DNA from: an uncultured Bacillota bacterium
GTDB taxonomy: Bacteria > Bacillota > Clostridia > Peptostreptococcales > Anaerovoracaceae
Length of the DNA stretch: 64,000 nt
Direction of reading: 5' to 3'
NCBI GenBank assembly: GCA_927441425.1
Contig: CAKMKG010000023.1
Location: 89,457-153,456 of the forward strand
The translations under genes were made by a program, and so were the position numbers. Within the stretch, counting starts at the first letter, position 1. Every line of letters begins with the position of its first letter. Shown in pieces: positions 36,138 to 46,163 of the stretch. The notes under the pieces were generated by a model. That model was not told the origin of the DNA, did no database searches, and saw nothing but the letters and a program-made list of their open reading frames with translations.

Positions 36138-38252
36138 ATGGATCGTTCCAATTCTTTGAATCCTAACACATGGTTAACTGTTGAACAGATGATGAATAAG
36201 AACTTTAAGGTTCTTCATGTGGGTGACACATTACGTACCGTTATTGAGTACTATCAAGAATATAAAATCAATACACTTCCTGTCGTTGATGAAAATGAAA
36301 ACCTAATCGGCGTATTCCCTAAAAAAAGACTGTTTAAAGCGTTATTGGAAGGTTCATGCTTGGATACTCCATGTACACCTTATATCGTTAACAATCCGGT
36401 TTTTGTAACCGTTGATCGAACGTATGATGAATATTCTCTGGTTGTAAGAGTGACGAAAAGTCAGGTTGACAACGTCGTTGTTCTTGATCATTCCAATAAG
36501 GTGGTTGGAATGATCGGAACTGCAGAATTTCTTCGTGAAAGCTTAAATGTCATCACGGCATCTTCTGCTCTGCTGGAATCCTTATTTAGGGTCAATTATG
36601 AGGGTATCATCATTACTGACAAAGAAGGCTACCTATTGAGGATAAACCCTGCTGCCGAAAAAATGTTTCAACTGAATTTTACCGACATCAAAGGTAAAAA
36701 TCTAAAGGAGATCCTTCCGGATATTACGATAGCAGAACAACTTCATATTGGACAGAAGGGGACGGTAAAATCCTTACCCGTTATTATCAATCAGGTACCT
36801 ATCATTGAAAATGAGGAGCAAATCGGGTCCAGCTTTGCCTTCCTGGATATTTCGGATATGGAAAAAATCGCTCAAGAACTGGAAATGGTAAAAGCACTTC
36901 AGACAACCATTGATGGAGTCCTGCGTGCATCTTCTGACGGCGTGTTTGTATCTGACGTTTCCGGGACAATAAAATACGTGAATGAGAGGGCCTGCAACTT
37001 GGTTTCTCAAACACCGGAGCAAATTGTCGGTAGAAAAATACAGACACTGCTTCAAACGAACAGGCCGATCAAAATAGCCAAATCCGATTCGGCTGAAGTT
37101 GACTCCTGTGATATCTTTGGGAAAAAATGTATCGTTTCACACATTCCATTTCGACAAGGAAATGATAAGGATGCGGTTATTACCGGTATTGTAAGCACAG
37201 TATATCTGAACGATAACGTGGTCACGGAGGAAATTGCCCGAAAGTGGTTTTGTTTAAACCAACAAGTGCAGTATTATCGCGATGAACTTGAAAAGCGAAA
37301 CGGCAGCGGCAGCCGTTTTGATCAAATTGTTACAAATAATCCGGAATTTAAAAAGATTAAGAAAGAGGCCTTGCTCATTTCCCGGAGCAGCTCGACGGTT
37401 CTTTTAACCGGAGAAAGCGGAGTAGGGAAAGATATGTTTGCCAGGGGAATCCATGAAGCAAGTCCCAGAGCAAAGCGCCCCTTTGTAAAAGTAAATTGTG
37501 TATCGATTCCGGAAACACTATTTGAATCTGAACTCTTTGGTTATGCACCGGGTTCCTTTACAGGTGCTCTAAAAAATGGAAAGCCGGGTTATTTTGAGAG
37601 AGCGCATATGGGGACGATTTTCCTGGATGAAATTGGTGATATGCCCATGTCAATACAGGCTAAGTTGCTGCAAGTGTTACAGGAAAAAGAATTTATGCGC
37701 GTGGGCGGAACAAGTAAGCAGACGGTAGATGTTCGAATTATTGCTGCCACCAATCGGGATTTGCGAGAGGCAATCGTCAAGAAGACCTTCAGAGAGGATC
37801 TTTTTTATCGACTTAATGTGATTGAATTTCACCTGCCTCCGCTAAGGGACCGTACCGAAGATATCGTAGCCTTAACCGAGTCTTTTATTGAAAAGTATAA
37901 TCATATTCTGGGATCAAGAGTGACAGGTATCAATGAACAGGCGCAGAAAGTCCTGCAGGATTATTCCTGGCCCGGGAACATTCGGGAACTAGAAAATGCT
38001 GTAGAACGTGCGGCAAATTACGTTTGGGAGGGCGAGATCGGAATCGAAAACCTGCCTGGGCAAATCATACAATTAGACAATAAACCGGCGGCATCCAATT
38101 CATCCTATCGCAGTTCAATGATCGATTTCGAGAAGGAAATATTGCTGGATGTTCTGAAAAAAACAAATGGAAACAGGAGTGCGGCAGCGCGGATGCTCAA
38201 TTTAAGCAGATCTGCTTTTTATGATAGGCTGGCGAAATATAACATAAAATAA
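36138..38252 (+). CDS. Sigma-54-dependent transcriptional activator (CBS-PAS-PAS-AAA+-Fis)
   Basis: A 704-residue enhancer-binding protein. In order: two CBS repeats (about residues 14-135), two PAS domains (about 145-250 and 265-365), a sigma-54 AAA+ domain with Walker A GESGVGKD (about 424-431), ESELFGYAPGSFTGA (the GAFTGA loop with Ser for Ala) and FLDEIGDMP, and a C-terminal Fis-type helix-turn-helix (NGNRSAAARMLNLSRSAFYDRL). CBS repeats sense adenine nucleotides or SAM and PAS domains small ligands or redox state, so it may couple amine use to energy state. It is the natural partner of the sigma-54 promoter at 27305. Confidence 0.92.
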   Translation: MDRSNSLNPNTWLTVEQMMNKNFKVLHVGDTLRTVIEYYQEYKINTLPVVDENENLIGVFPKKRLFKALLEGSCLDTPCTPYIVNNPVFVTVDRTYDEYSLVVRVTKSQVDNVVVLDHSNKVVGMIGTAEFLRESLNVITASSALLESLFRVNYEGIIITDKEGYLLRINPAAEKMFQLNFTDIKGKNLKEILPDITIAEQLHIGQKGTVKSLPVIINQVPIIENEEQIGSSFAFLDISDMEKIAQELEMVKALQTTIDGVLRASSDGVFVSDVSGTIKYVNERACNLVSQTPEQIVGRKIQTLLQTNRPIKIAKSDSAEVDSCDIFGKKCIVSHIPFRQGNDKDAVITGIVSTVYLNDNVVTEEIARKWFCLNQQVQYYRDELEKRNGSGSRFDQIVTNNPEFKKIKKEALLISRSSSTVLLTGESGVGKDMFARGIHEASPRAKRPFVKVNCVSIPETLFESELFGYAPGSFTGALKNGKPGYFERAHMGTIFLDEIGDMPMSIQAKLLQVLQEKEFMRVGGTSKQTVDVRIIAATNRDLREAIVKKTFREDLFYRLNVIEFHLPPLRDRTEDIVALTESFIEKYNHILGSRVTGINEQAQKVLQDYSWPGNIRELENAVERAANYVWEGEIGIENLPGQIIQLDNKPAASNSSYRSSMIDFEKEILLDVLKKTNGNRSAAARMLNLSRSAFYDRLAKYNIK

Positions 38253-38292
38253 GCTTTCGCAGTGTGCTGTTAAACAGCACACTGTAAAAGCT
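38252..38292. terminator. Long hairpin between convergent genes
   Basis: CAGTGTGCTG (38260-38269) and CAGCACACTG (38275-38284) pair perfectly around TTAAA, flanked by a second matching pair AGCTTT/AAAGCT. A T tract is weak on both strands. It lies between the activator gene and the convergent Usp-like gene and probably ends or insulates both. Confidence 0.6.
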
Positions 38293-38326
38293 ATCTACTA
38301 CTAATTATTAACCAATATTAATATGT

Positions 38327-38704
38327 TCAGGATGGGATTACAACGAGCTCAGCCATGCTTTCAATTCTTTCTTTGAGCTGCGCTACCATATTGGATTTAT
38401 TCTCAGACTCACCGGATTCACCTACGATCACGTGGGTGATTTTATTTTTTTTGACCAGATCGGATAGTGTCTCAAGTACATCGTTGGATCGAACCACCGT
38501 CAGATTGGCTCCATATTCCAGGGCTTTTTCATAGAGGTATTCCAGAGCCTCTCCTTCTTGGGAATTACCTAAAAATTTAATTTGATAATGGGCAACATGT
38601 ATGATAAAAAGCTCCCCTTTTTGGTCCCCTAGAAAATCATTTCCGTATCGAATCAAGCGGTCACAGTTTTTCTGCTGTGTAACGCAGACCATAACATTTT
38701 TCAT
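38327..38704 (-). CDS. Universal stress protein-like (UspA fold) protein
   Basis: A 125-residue single-domain protein. The pattern MKNVMVCVTQQKNCDRLIRYG, central IIHVAH strand and ITHVIVGESGES strand fit the UspA/KdpD-Usp fold; the usual G-x2-G-x9-GS ATP loop is altered to GESGESENKSN, so ATP binding is uncertain. Such short KdpD-type Usp proteins occur near sensor systems in clostridia. The start ATG at 38704 has GGGATGGAG upstream. Confidence 0.65.
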   Translation of the reverse strand: MKNVMVCVTQQKNCDRLIRYGNDFLGDQKGELFIIHVAHYQIKFLGNSQEGEALEYLYEKALEYGANLTVVRSNDVLETLSDLVKKNKITHVIVGESGESENKSNMVAQLKERIESMAELVVIPS

Positions 38705-38878
38705 TTTTTCTCCATCCCTTTAAACGAATAGTAACGCAATCATCTGAATGAGCTCCACTTGATAACATTATACACTAGCGGAGGCACTGTTGCTAGTGTA
38801 AAATATAACAAGGCGGCGGTCATATCCCCCGCGTCGTATCACGGGGAGGGGACACCCTGCCTTGCCAAAGGAGGGTAA

Positions 38879-40111
38879 ATGGACAGAATCATACTGCATT
38901 GTGATATGAACGGCTTTTATGCTTCTGTGGAGTTGCTGACGCTGCCGGAGCTCAAGGGTAAGCCTATGGCTGTCTGCGGAAATCCGGAGAACAGGCACGG
39001 TATTATATTGGCAAAAAGTGAAGAGGCTAAGGCCTTTGGCGTTGTTACGGCGGAAACGGTATGGCAGGCAAAAAAGAAGTGTCCTGGACTGACCCTTGTC
39101 AGGCCTCATCATGAAAAATACAGCTACTATTCCAAAATAATTAATCAGATCTATGAACGGTTTACCGACAGGATTGAACCCTTCAGCATTGATGAATCCT
39201 GGCTGGACGTGACCGGTAGCCTTCGCTTATTCGGCACCGGTAAGGAAATCGCAGATAAAATTCGGGCAAACGTCAGAGAAGAACTGGGGCTGACCCTTTC
39301 TGTGGGTGTTTCCTATAATAAGGTGTTTGCAAAAATGGGAAGCGAATATAAAAAACCGGATGCAACCACCGTGATTACGAGAGAAAACTATAAGGAAGTT
39401 CTGTGGCCATTGCCCTTACGGGAATTGTTTTTTGTTGGCGGAGTCACTGCAGAAAAGCTGGGGAAATTAGGGCTGAAGACCATCGGGGATCTTGCGGCTT
39501 ATGATCGCAGAACCATCACATCTATGCTGGGAAAGCAGGGGGCTGTCATTCACGATTATGCGAACGGGATAGACGAAAGCCCGGTCAGCTTGTCTTATGA
39601 GAGACAGAAAATCAAATCGGTCGGAAATGGGATGACCTTTAAAAGAGACCTTATGGGCGTGGATGATATCAAAACAGGGATTCTTGCGCTTTCGGATACG
39701 GTTGCAGGAAGACTGAGGAAATATGAGATGAAATGCAATGGTGTAAAAGTCGACATCAGGGACTCTATGTTTAAGACGATTTCGCGGCAGAAGCAGCTGC
39801 CTATTGCAACGAATTTGGCGGAGGAAATCGGCAATGGTGCTTTCGAGCTGATTCGAAAATCCTGGAATATAAAGGACCCCATCAGGATGTTGACGATAAC
39901 GGGAATTGGACTAACGGATGAGCAGGAGGCAGAACAACTCAGCATTTTTGCGGTGGATCAGAAGGATCGAGGGAAAACGGAAACCATAGAAAGAACCATA
40001 GACAACATTCGAAGGAGGTACGGCGGAAGTTCCATCACCTTCGGCGGCATTATCAAGAATGACATCGGGATTGACCTGTATGACCAGGAAGAGGATGTTG
40101 CTTTCGATTAG
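38879..40111 (+). CDS. dinB: DNA polymerase IV (Y family)
   Basis: A 410-residue translesion polymerase. The N terminus IILHCDMNGFYASVE holds the first catalytic Asp, SIDESWLDVTGS the second acidic pair, and SVGVSYNKVFAKMGSEYKKPDA is typical of DinB; a helix-hairpin-helix and little-finger domain follow. No clear C-terminal QLxLF clamp-binding motif is present, though EQLSIF near residue 356 could serve. ATG 38879 follows AAAGGAGGG. Ends in TAG. Confidence 0.93.
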   Translation: MDRIILHCDMNGFYASVELLTLPELKGKPMAVCGNPENRHGIILAKSEEAKAFGVVTAETVWQAKKKCPGLTLVRPHHEKYSYYSKIINQIYERFTDRIEPFSIDESWLDVTGSLRLFGTGKEIADKIRANVREELGLTLSVGVSYNKVFAKMGSEYKKPDATTVITRENYKEVLWPLPLRELFFVGGVTAEKLGKLGLKTIGDLAAYDRRTITSMLGKQGAVIHDYANGIDESPVSLSYERQKIKSVGNGMTFKRDLMGVDDIKTGILALSDTVAGRLRKYEMKCNGVKVDIRDSMFKTISRQKQLPIATNLAEEIGNGAFELIRKSWNIKDPIRMLTITGIGLTDEQEAEQLSIFAVDQKDRGKTETIERTIDNIRRRYGGSSITFGGIIKNDIGIDLYDQEEDVAFD

Positions 40112-40229
40112 GACCTCAATTCACGATTCTGCCTATAAGCCGGTTGACGATTGTGCTATGGGATACTATAATTAGGGAGTACTGAATAATCTTGAAGCTA
40201 CAGGATGTGAGGATTGATATAGGAGGTAA

Positions 40230-40778
40230 ATGGTGAGGGTTTTTAAAATTGCAGCAGGTGTTATCCTAATTTTTACGGGAGTTTTTTGTTTCGCCAACCC
40301 GGGAGCAGGCTTTATTTCAATCGCTTTTTTATTAGGTTGTGCGATGCTGCTTTCAGGAATGAGCGGAACAATGGCATATATTTGGATCAGCAGAAAAAGG
40401 GAAATTTCTAATACATTGATGATCGAAGGCTTGATGAGTGTAATTCTCGGTATATTGGTGCTTTCCAATCAGTTGCTCGCAGATGCTGCGATCCCAGTTT
40501 TCTTTGGATTGTGGGTTATGTTCGCCGGCATCATACGCGTTGTAGAGGCCTATACCCATAGAGGAGCTGGGAAAATGATGCTGGCCTGGCTTTTATTTAT
40601 GGGTATGCTGGGTATCGGAGCCGGACTATACGCTTTTTACAATACAGTCCTGTTTGCGTTTTCTCCCATCGTGCTGGTTGGGATCCTTTTTATCGTGCAG
40701 GGATTCAACGTACTCCTGATCGGAATCAACTTATCCTTCCATCACAAGCATAGAACGAGGGAAGGCAGAACCGCATAA
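40230..40778 (+). CDS. DUF308/HdeD-family membrane protein
   Basis: A 182-residue protein with six hydrophobic helices in three repeated pairs and short basic loops, the layout of the HdeD/DUF308 family of uncertain role (acid or stress resistance in enterobacteria). ATG 40230 directly follows AGGAGGTAA. There is a conserved-looking ILGILVLSNQLLADAAIPVFFGLWVMFAGIIR region. The product ends in a His/Arg-rich tail. No functional link to the neighbours is evident. Confidence 0.75.
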   Translation: MVRVFKIAAGVILIFTGVFCFANPGAGFISIAFLLGCAMLLSGMSGTMAYIWISRKREISNTLMIEGLMSVILGILVLSNQLLADAAIPVFFGLWVMFAGIIRVVEAYTHRGAGKMMLAWLLFMGMLGIGAGLYAFYNTVLFAFSPIVLVGILFIVQGFNVLLIGINLSFHHKHRTREGRTA

Positions 40779-40821
40779 GTAGAACGGTACATATTAAAAA
40801 AGTATATGAAAAAGCTGTAGT

Positions 40822-42099
40822 CTACCGATTGCAGCTTTTCCTATAATCCTTAGGGGTTTCCCCCTTGATCTTTCTGAAAACCTTTGTGAAATAGCTTTGC
40901 CCGTCAAATCCGGATTGAATAGAAATGTCGGCCAGGCTGAGTTTGGAATCCGTTAGAAGTTCGCAGCTTCGATTGATCCTGACCTGGTTAAGATAGTCCG
41001 TAAAGGTTTTCCCCATTTCCTGCTTAAACAGGGTGGATAAATAGGATGGATTGGTATGAAGATGATCGGCTACCAATTTCAGAGAAATTTTATTCTTATA
41101 GTTTTCGTTGATATTCTGGATCGCTAGTTTAATAATCTGAGAGCCTCCCGAATAGGTATTTGTAGAAACCGTCTGAGTAATGCTTTCGATTAAATTTGAA
41201 GACAATATGGATAGCTCCTGAAAACTGACCGCCTGATTCAGGATATTCATATCATAAAAATAGGATTCCGCTTGTTCTTGAGACAGGGTTGTTTTTTCTG
41301 TTGCGATTCGTGACAGTATCGTACAGATTCCCAGAACCTTCGTTTTTATGGATGAAAGATCTCCGACCTCGATCAGCGAGATTTCACCTAACAACTTCTT
41401 AAACAGTTCTAGACTATCCTTTGTATTGCCGTCCTTCACATGTTCAATCAGTTTCGTCTCCAAGTCATAGGGATAAGGCATGGTCTTGTTTTCCTTCTTG
41501 TACTTCTGCAGATTCTCCCCGATGCGCTTCTGTTCTTTATACTGGCTGTTAATGCGGGAATAATCCATATTGGGTGTGATGGCTGCTAAAATACAGTTTC
41601 CGAGTAAGGAGGACAGATAAGAAACCTCTTTTGGTTTAAATACCTTCATATCCCTTAAGAAAAGGATGATTTTCGGATAAGAATCAAAATGAATGTGATT
41701 GAGAGAAAATACATTGGTGATGACGCTTTCCTTGAGTCCGCCCATTATAATAGGGCCAGCCATGAAGCAGCCAAGTACCTGCCCATTGATAATCAGAGAT
41801 ACTGCAATTTTAACAAGCCCTGCTTTGCAAACAAAAACATAGGGTTCTCCCAGCTGTGCGGTAAGCTTAGAAGAAGAAATCAGGTTTTTCATACAGACAT
41901 TGTTGGGGTCTTGATAAACGTCAAAAAAATTGCAGAATTTACTTTGCTTATAGCACTCCCATTCTACTTCGCCATGGTTGTTAAAGAAGGTCACCGGAAT
42001 GTCTGTGATACAACAAAAAGATTCGATTGATTCTTCCAATTTTGCTGCCAGCTCCGGCATTCCATTTTTAATATTGAGGGGTAATGTGAAATGGTCCAT
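40822..42099 (-). CDS. PocR-domain AraC-family regulator of the methylamine genes
   Basis: A 425-residue regulator. Residues about 15-165 form a PocR-type sensory domain (CCITDIPVTFFNNHGEVEWECYKQSKFCNFF, with Cys-rich loops and a VFVCKAGLVKIAVSLIINGQVLGCFMAGP block), followed by a linker and a C-terminal double helix-turn-helix of AraC type (ISLKLVADHLHTNPSYLSTLFKQEMG and IQSGFDGQSYFTKVFRKIKG). PocR domains sense small compounds such as propanediol; here a methylamine is plausible. It is divergent from mttC with shared control DNA. ATG 42099 is preferred to TTG 42111 because of GGAG spacing. Ends in TAG. Confidence 0.85.
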   Translation of the reverse strand: MDHFTLPLNIKNGMPELAAKLEESIESFCCITDIPVTFFNNHGEVEWECYKQSKFCNFFDVYQDPNNVCMKNLISSSKLTAQLGEPYVFVCKAGLVKIAVSLIINGQVLGCFMAGPIIMGGLKESVITNVFSLNHIHFDSYPKIILFLRDMKVFKPKEVSYLSSLLGNCILAAITPNMDYSRINSQYKEQKRIGENLQKYKKENKTMPYPYDLETKLIEHVKDGNTKDSLELFKKLLGEISLIEVGDLSSIKTKVLGICTILSRIATEKTTLSQEQAESYFYDMNILNQAVSFQELSILSSNLIESITQTVSTNTYSGGSQIIKLAIQNINENYKNKISLKLVADHLHTNPSYLSTLFKQEMGKTFTDYLNQVRINRSCELLTDSKLSLADISIQSGFDGQSYFTKVFRKIKGETPKDYRKSCNR

Positions 42100-42186
42100 C
42101 GTCATCTCCAAATAATCTATCTAAATAATATAACATATTTTATAAAATAATATCATAAATCGTGAATTTGAGCAATAAATAATGAA

Positions 42187-42233
42187 AATACTACAATAAA
42201 TACTACAAAAATAACAAATACCTATTCTATGAT
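42187..42233 (+). promoter_or_regulatory. Direct repeats and -10 box before mttC
   Basis: Two adjacent 12-bp direct repeats AATACTACAATA / AATACTACAAAA (42187-42198, 42199-42210) end 17 bp before TATGAT (42228-42233), where a -35 box would be. This is the arrangement of class II AraC activation, and the divergent AraC gene is the natural binder. Confidence 0.5.
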
Positions 42234-42315
42234 GGGTGAAGAGTTTCAGATAAGATGAAACTGAGGAATAATAGAATTAATCTAAAACCAATTAATGAAT
42301 AATAAGGAGGTTCAT

Positions 42316-42963
42316 ATGACAAAGGAAACATTGTTTAAGGACGCTTTTGATTCCATTGTGGACTGCGAAGAAGAGAAGGCGATGCAGGTGCTCAAGGATG
42401 CAGAGGAAATGGGAATTGATCCTGTTGAGCTATTAACCGATGGCTTTAGCGCAGGAATCAAACATTTAGGCGACCTATTCGGAAGAGGAGAGGTCTTCTT
42501 ACCGGAATTAATTTTCTCAACAGAAGTCATGAAGCTGGTTACGACTGAAATTGAAAGTAAATTGGATATGTCACAGATTAAGAATAAGGGCGTTATGGTG
42601 ATCGGGACCGTTGCGGGTGACGTACATGACATCGGAAAAGGAATCGTTGCTTCTTTAGTAAAAACCAACGGGATCGAGGTACATGACCTAGGTCGAGAGG
42701 TACCGGCTGAAGTTTTTGTCGAAAAAGCAAAAGAATTCAATGCCGATTTCGTAGGAAGCAGTGCGCTGCTGACGACGACCATGACGGAGCAAAAAAGAAT
42801 TGAAGAATTACTTGTGAAAGAAGGCATTAGAGACAAAGTGAAAACCCTTGTCGGAGGCGCTCCTGTCACAAAACGATGGGCAGAAAAAATAGGTGCCGAT
42901 GCTTATTGTGAGGATGCCAGCGATACTGTTAATTTTATCCTTGGATGGATTGGTGAAAGATAA
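42316..42963 (+). CDS. mttC: Trimethylamine corrinoid protein
   Basis: A 215-residue corrinoid carrier that receives the methyl group from MttB. The cobalt ligand His is in GDVHDIGKG (His104), with the SSALLTTTM and GGAPVTKRWAEKIGADAY cofactor motifs after it; the N-terminal helical cap domain is present. ATG 42316 lies 7 bases after AAGGAGG; an ATG at 42295 is too far upstream. It stands 35 bases before mttB, so TMA is its likely partner amine. Confidence 0.9.
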   Translation: MTKETLFKDAFDSIVDCEEEKAMQVLKDAEEMGIDPVELLTDGFSAGIKHLGDLFGRGEVFLPELIFSTEVMKLVTTEIESKLDMSQIKNKGVMVIGTVAGDVHDIGKGIVASLVKTNGIEVHDLGREVPAEVFVEKAKEFNADFVGSSALLTTTMTEQKRIEELLVKEGIRDKVKTLVGGAPVTKRWAEKIGADAYCEDASDTVNFILGWIGER

Positions 42964-42998
42964 TCACAGGATGATCAATAAATAGAAGGAGGGTAGCT

Positions 42999-44480
42999 GT
43001 GAAGAAATTTATCTATGAAACCGACATCTACGGCTATTGTATACTAAGAAATGAAGATCTGGACGCGATTCACGAAGCCACCCTGGATTTGATGGAGAAT
43101 CATGGATTACAGATTCACGGTGATGAGGCACTTGAACTTTATCAGGCAGCAGGCTGTGATGTTAATAAATCCAATGACCGCGTCAAATTCCCAAGGAATC
43201 TGGTAAATGATTGCATTGAATCCTGTCCGCCTGAATTCACACTTTGCGGCAGAGATCCGAAAAATGATACCTTGGTTGGTGGAAAAAACGTTGCTTTTAA
43301 AAACTTCGGTACCGGCGTGTTGATGATGGATCCGTATACAGGAGAAGTGAGAGATTCCACGAAGGCGGATCTTGGCAATGTGGCAAGATTCATCGATTCT
43401 ATGGACACCGTTGATGTCTTTTCCATTGCAGTTGCGGCGGGAGATGTGAACCAGAAGGTAAAATCCTTACATGAGGCGGAAGTCGTATTCAACAATCTGA
43501 CGAAAAACTTTGCCCATGATTTGGAAGGAATTAAAAATACACAGCGCTTTATTGATATGGCGGCGGCCATTCAGGGCGGATATGACAAGCTGAGAGAACG
43601 ACCGATCATCACCATGGGAGCGTGTCCGAACAGTCCGTTGGAAATCAATGAAAATGAAACAGATATCATTATATTGTCTGCGAGACACGGTTTGCCAATC
43701 GATATCTTATCCATGGGGCTGTGTGGCGGAACGACTCCGGCAACCCTTGCGGGTACTCTGGTAACCACCAACGCAGAAATTCTGGGAGGAATTGTTTTGT
43801 CCCAGATTATCAATAAAGGGAATCCTATTCTTTACGGTAGTTCAACTACGATCATGGATATGAAGACGGCCACGTCACCGGTGGGTGCACCGGAGCATGC
43901 CATGTTCGGTGCTGCAGTGGGACAGCTGGGCCATTACTATGGAATACCTACCAACGTAGGAGGCACATAGGGCGACAGTAAGGTCATTGATGCCCAGCTT
44001 GGACATGAAAAAACAATGACCGCCATGTTACCTGCATTAACAGGAAGTAATGTGATTTACGGAATGGGAATGCTGGAAATGGGAATGACGATGAGCTACG
44101 AGGCGCTTCTTATCGATCAGGAAATCGTCCGAATGATTCGCAGAATCTTAAAGGGCATTACCGTAAACAAAGATACGATGGCACTCGACGTAATCCAGAA
44201 GGTAGGGCCTGCTGGAAATTACTTAGCTGAGAGGCATACCCTGAAATACATGAGACAGGAATTATCGTCTACAGAATTGATCAACAGAAGAATGAGAGAT
44301 CATTGGGAGAATGCAGGTGCAAAAGATATGGCGCAGTCTGCACGGGAAAAAGCGATCGAAATTCTTGAAAACTATAAGCCAGTTCCTCTGCCTGAGGATG
44401 TTGCGAAAAAGATTCACAACATCGTAGAAGAGGGAGAGGCGGAGGCTGCAGAATTGGAAAAATTTCATTCTTCGAAGTAG
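42999..44480 (+). CDS. mttB: Trimethylamine methyltransferase with pyrrolysine (Pyl324)
   Basis: Moves a methyl group from trimethylamine to the corrinoid protein. The frame is 493 codons with one internal TAG at 43968-43970, read as Pyl at residue 324. The sequence before it (YYGIPTNVGGT) and after it (GDSKVIDAQLGHEKTMTAM) aligns with MttB without gap or shift, and the amber sits where archaeal MttB has Pyl. It starts with GTG at 42999 after AAGGAGGG. The terminal stop is also TAG (44478-44480); the next in-frame stop is TGA 12 codons later, overlapping the start of mtbB. Confidence 0.93.
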
Positions 44481-44512
44481 AATAACAAAAAAATAAGGAA
44501 AGGAAGTGTGTT

Positions 44513-45919
44513 ATGACGGATAGTAAGAAATATTTTACCCGTATGGGTGATGGCTCTATCGTGTATATGACTGAAGAGGAAATCAGAGCCGATATCCTGG
44601 CCGGGGTAAAGGATGCTGCTGATCGAGGGAAAATACCCCCGCTGACTCAGGACGAAATGGATCACATTTACAGTATTGTGACGATGCCAGGCGGAGTAGT
44701 GGGAGTGGAACCATCCAGAGCCATCGTAACCTCAAATGATTCCGGCTCAGATAAAATCAGCACAAAGTGCGGCATCCCTGTAGAGCGGAGTGTAAATGCA
44801 ATGATCCACGAAAGGGTTTTGGGGGCAGATTCTGTTGATATTGGACTGGAAGACTACAATTACAAAACCGTGAAAGGTGTTGCAAAAAGAGAAGCCGCAG
44901 TGTTAAAGAATGCATTGAATAAAACGACGATGCCGCTATTCTATGGTGCAATGCCAAATCTGGGCTTTTACACAAAGCCGGATGGTCCGGTCGACAATTG
45001 GGCCGTGCTTCTTCCGGAAGGTAAAATCAAGGAAGCGCTTGCGGCCCAGGAGGAAGCGGTGGAACATGCAGTAAAGGACATCGTTTATGTTGCAGAGCAA
45101 ATGTATGATGTCGGTGCGGATGGCTTCCAGCTGGATACCAGCGGTGCTGCCGGTGATGCAGATTTTCTCGTTTCTCTTCTGGCAACGGAAATCATCAAAG
45201 AAAAATTCCCTGATATGGGAGTAGAAATCGGTATGGCCGGTGAATTTGTACTGGGCATGCATGGCAGACTGAAGTATAGAGATGTAAAACTGGCAGGGCT
45301 ATATCCTCATCAGCAGGTGAAGCTTGTGGAACAGGCAGGAGCATCCATTTTCGGAGCTGTCGTAAATACGAACTGTAATATGACCTTCCCGTGGAACATC
45401 GCAAGAGTATGTACTTTCCTAAAGGCATGCTCGGAAGTTGCCACAATTCCGGTACATGCAAATGTCGGAATGGGAGTTTGCGGAATTCCAATGTGTGAAA
45501 ACCTACCGTCTGAAATCGTTTCAAGGGCAGATCGGTGTCTGATCGAAATCTGTAACCTTGACGGATTGTAGATAGGCGTAGGTGATCCTCTAGGCGCTGA
45601 GGCGACTCACGCAATTGCTGCAAGCATGGGCGGCATCCGTACTACTGGAGACATGGTAATGCGTATGCAGATCTCTCAGAAAATGAGAATCAAGGAAGCC
45701 AAACAATATGTTGCAGACAAACTCGGACTGACCTTAGAGGAAATATGCGATGTTGTGACAATGTCAGAGGTAAGAGAAGACCGCGGCTTCGGCTTAGGAA
45801 ATTTTGAACCTTATGCAGAGTCAAACGTCGGCATGGAAGCAAAATTTAAGATTGCCGAAGCTTTGGGAATTAAAATTAATTCTGTTGAACGATTCAAGGA
45901 GAGAGCCGGAATAAAATAA
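44513..45919 (+). CDS. mtbB: Dimethylamine methyltransferase with pyrrolysine (Pyl353)
   Basis: Moves a methyl group from dimethylamine to its corrinoid protein. The 468-codon frame has an internal TAG at 45569-45571, Pyl at residue 353. The context LIEICNLDGL-Pyl-IGVGDPLGAE matches the Pyl site of Methanosarcina MtbB, which also reads DG[IL]-Pyl-IGVGDP. The start TTATGAC after AGGAAAGGA is at 44513. It follows mttB after 32 bases and ends with TAA. Without Pyl insertion the product would stop at 352 residues and lose the catalytic residue. Confidence 0.94.
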
Positions 45920-45998
45920 TGGGCGAGGAGTCACATTATAATCTGAAACCAATTTGAAACGGATACAGACAATGCAAAGTTAAAAACAAATCAAAATC

Positions 45999-46028
45999 GC
46001 AGTGTGTCCTTTGGATACACTGCTTTTT
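45999..46028 (+). terminator. Terminator after mtbB
   Basis: GCAGTGTGTCC (45999-46009) pairs with GGATACACTGC (46013-46023), one G-U pair, three-base loop, then TTTTT. It ends the mttC-mttB-mtbB transcript. Confidence 0.88.
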
Positions 46029-46123
46029 GAGTATGACGGGCATGCCGTCAATTCCAGTAAGAAATGTGGCATTGACCACTTGCTTGAAGAGATAATATCC
46101 TTTTTAATTCAAACGGAATGTTG

Positions 46124-46129
46124 TATAAT
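46124..46129 (+). promoter_or_regulatory. Putative -10 box before the activator-pyl transcript
   Basis: TATAAT at 46124-46129, 35 bases before the start codon of the corrinoid activator. The -35 position 17 bp upstream is only TTTTTA, so this promoter may need an activator. Confidence 0.4.
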
Positions 46130-46163
46130 GATAGAAGTTGCTTTACTATGAAAGGATTGAAAG

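Noticed and set aside
43968..44480. mttB as a broken gene or two separate genes
   Set aside because: The only interruption is one TAG at the known Pyl position, and the genome encodes all Pyl genes.
45569..45919. mtbB as a pseudogene
   Set aside because: Same argument; the amber matches the Pyl site and the frame continues intact.
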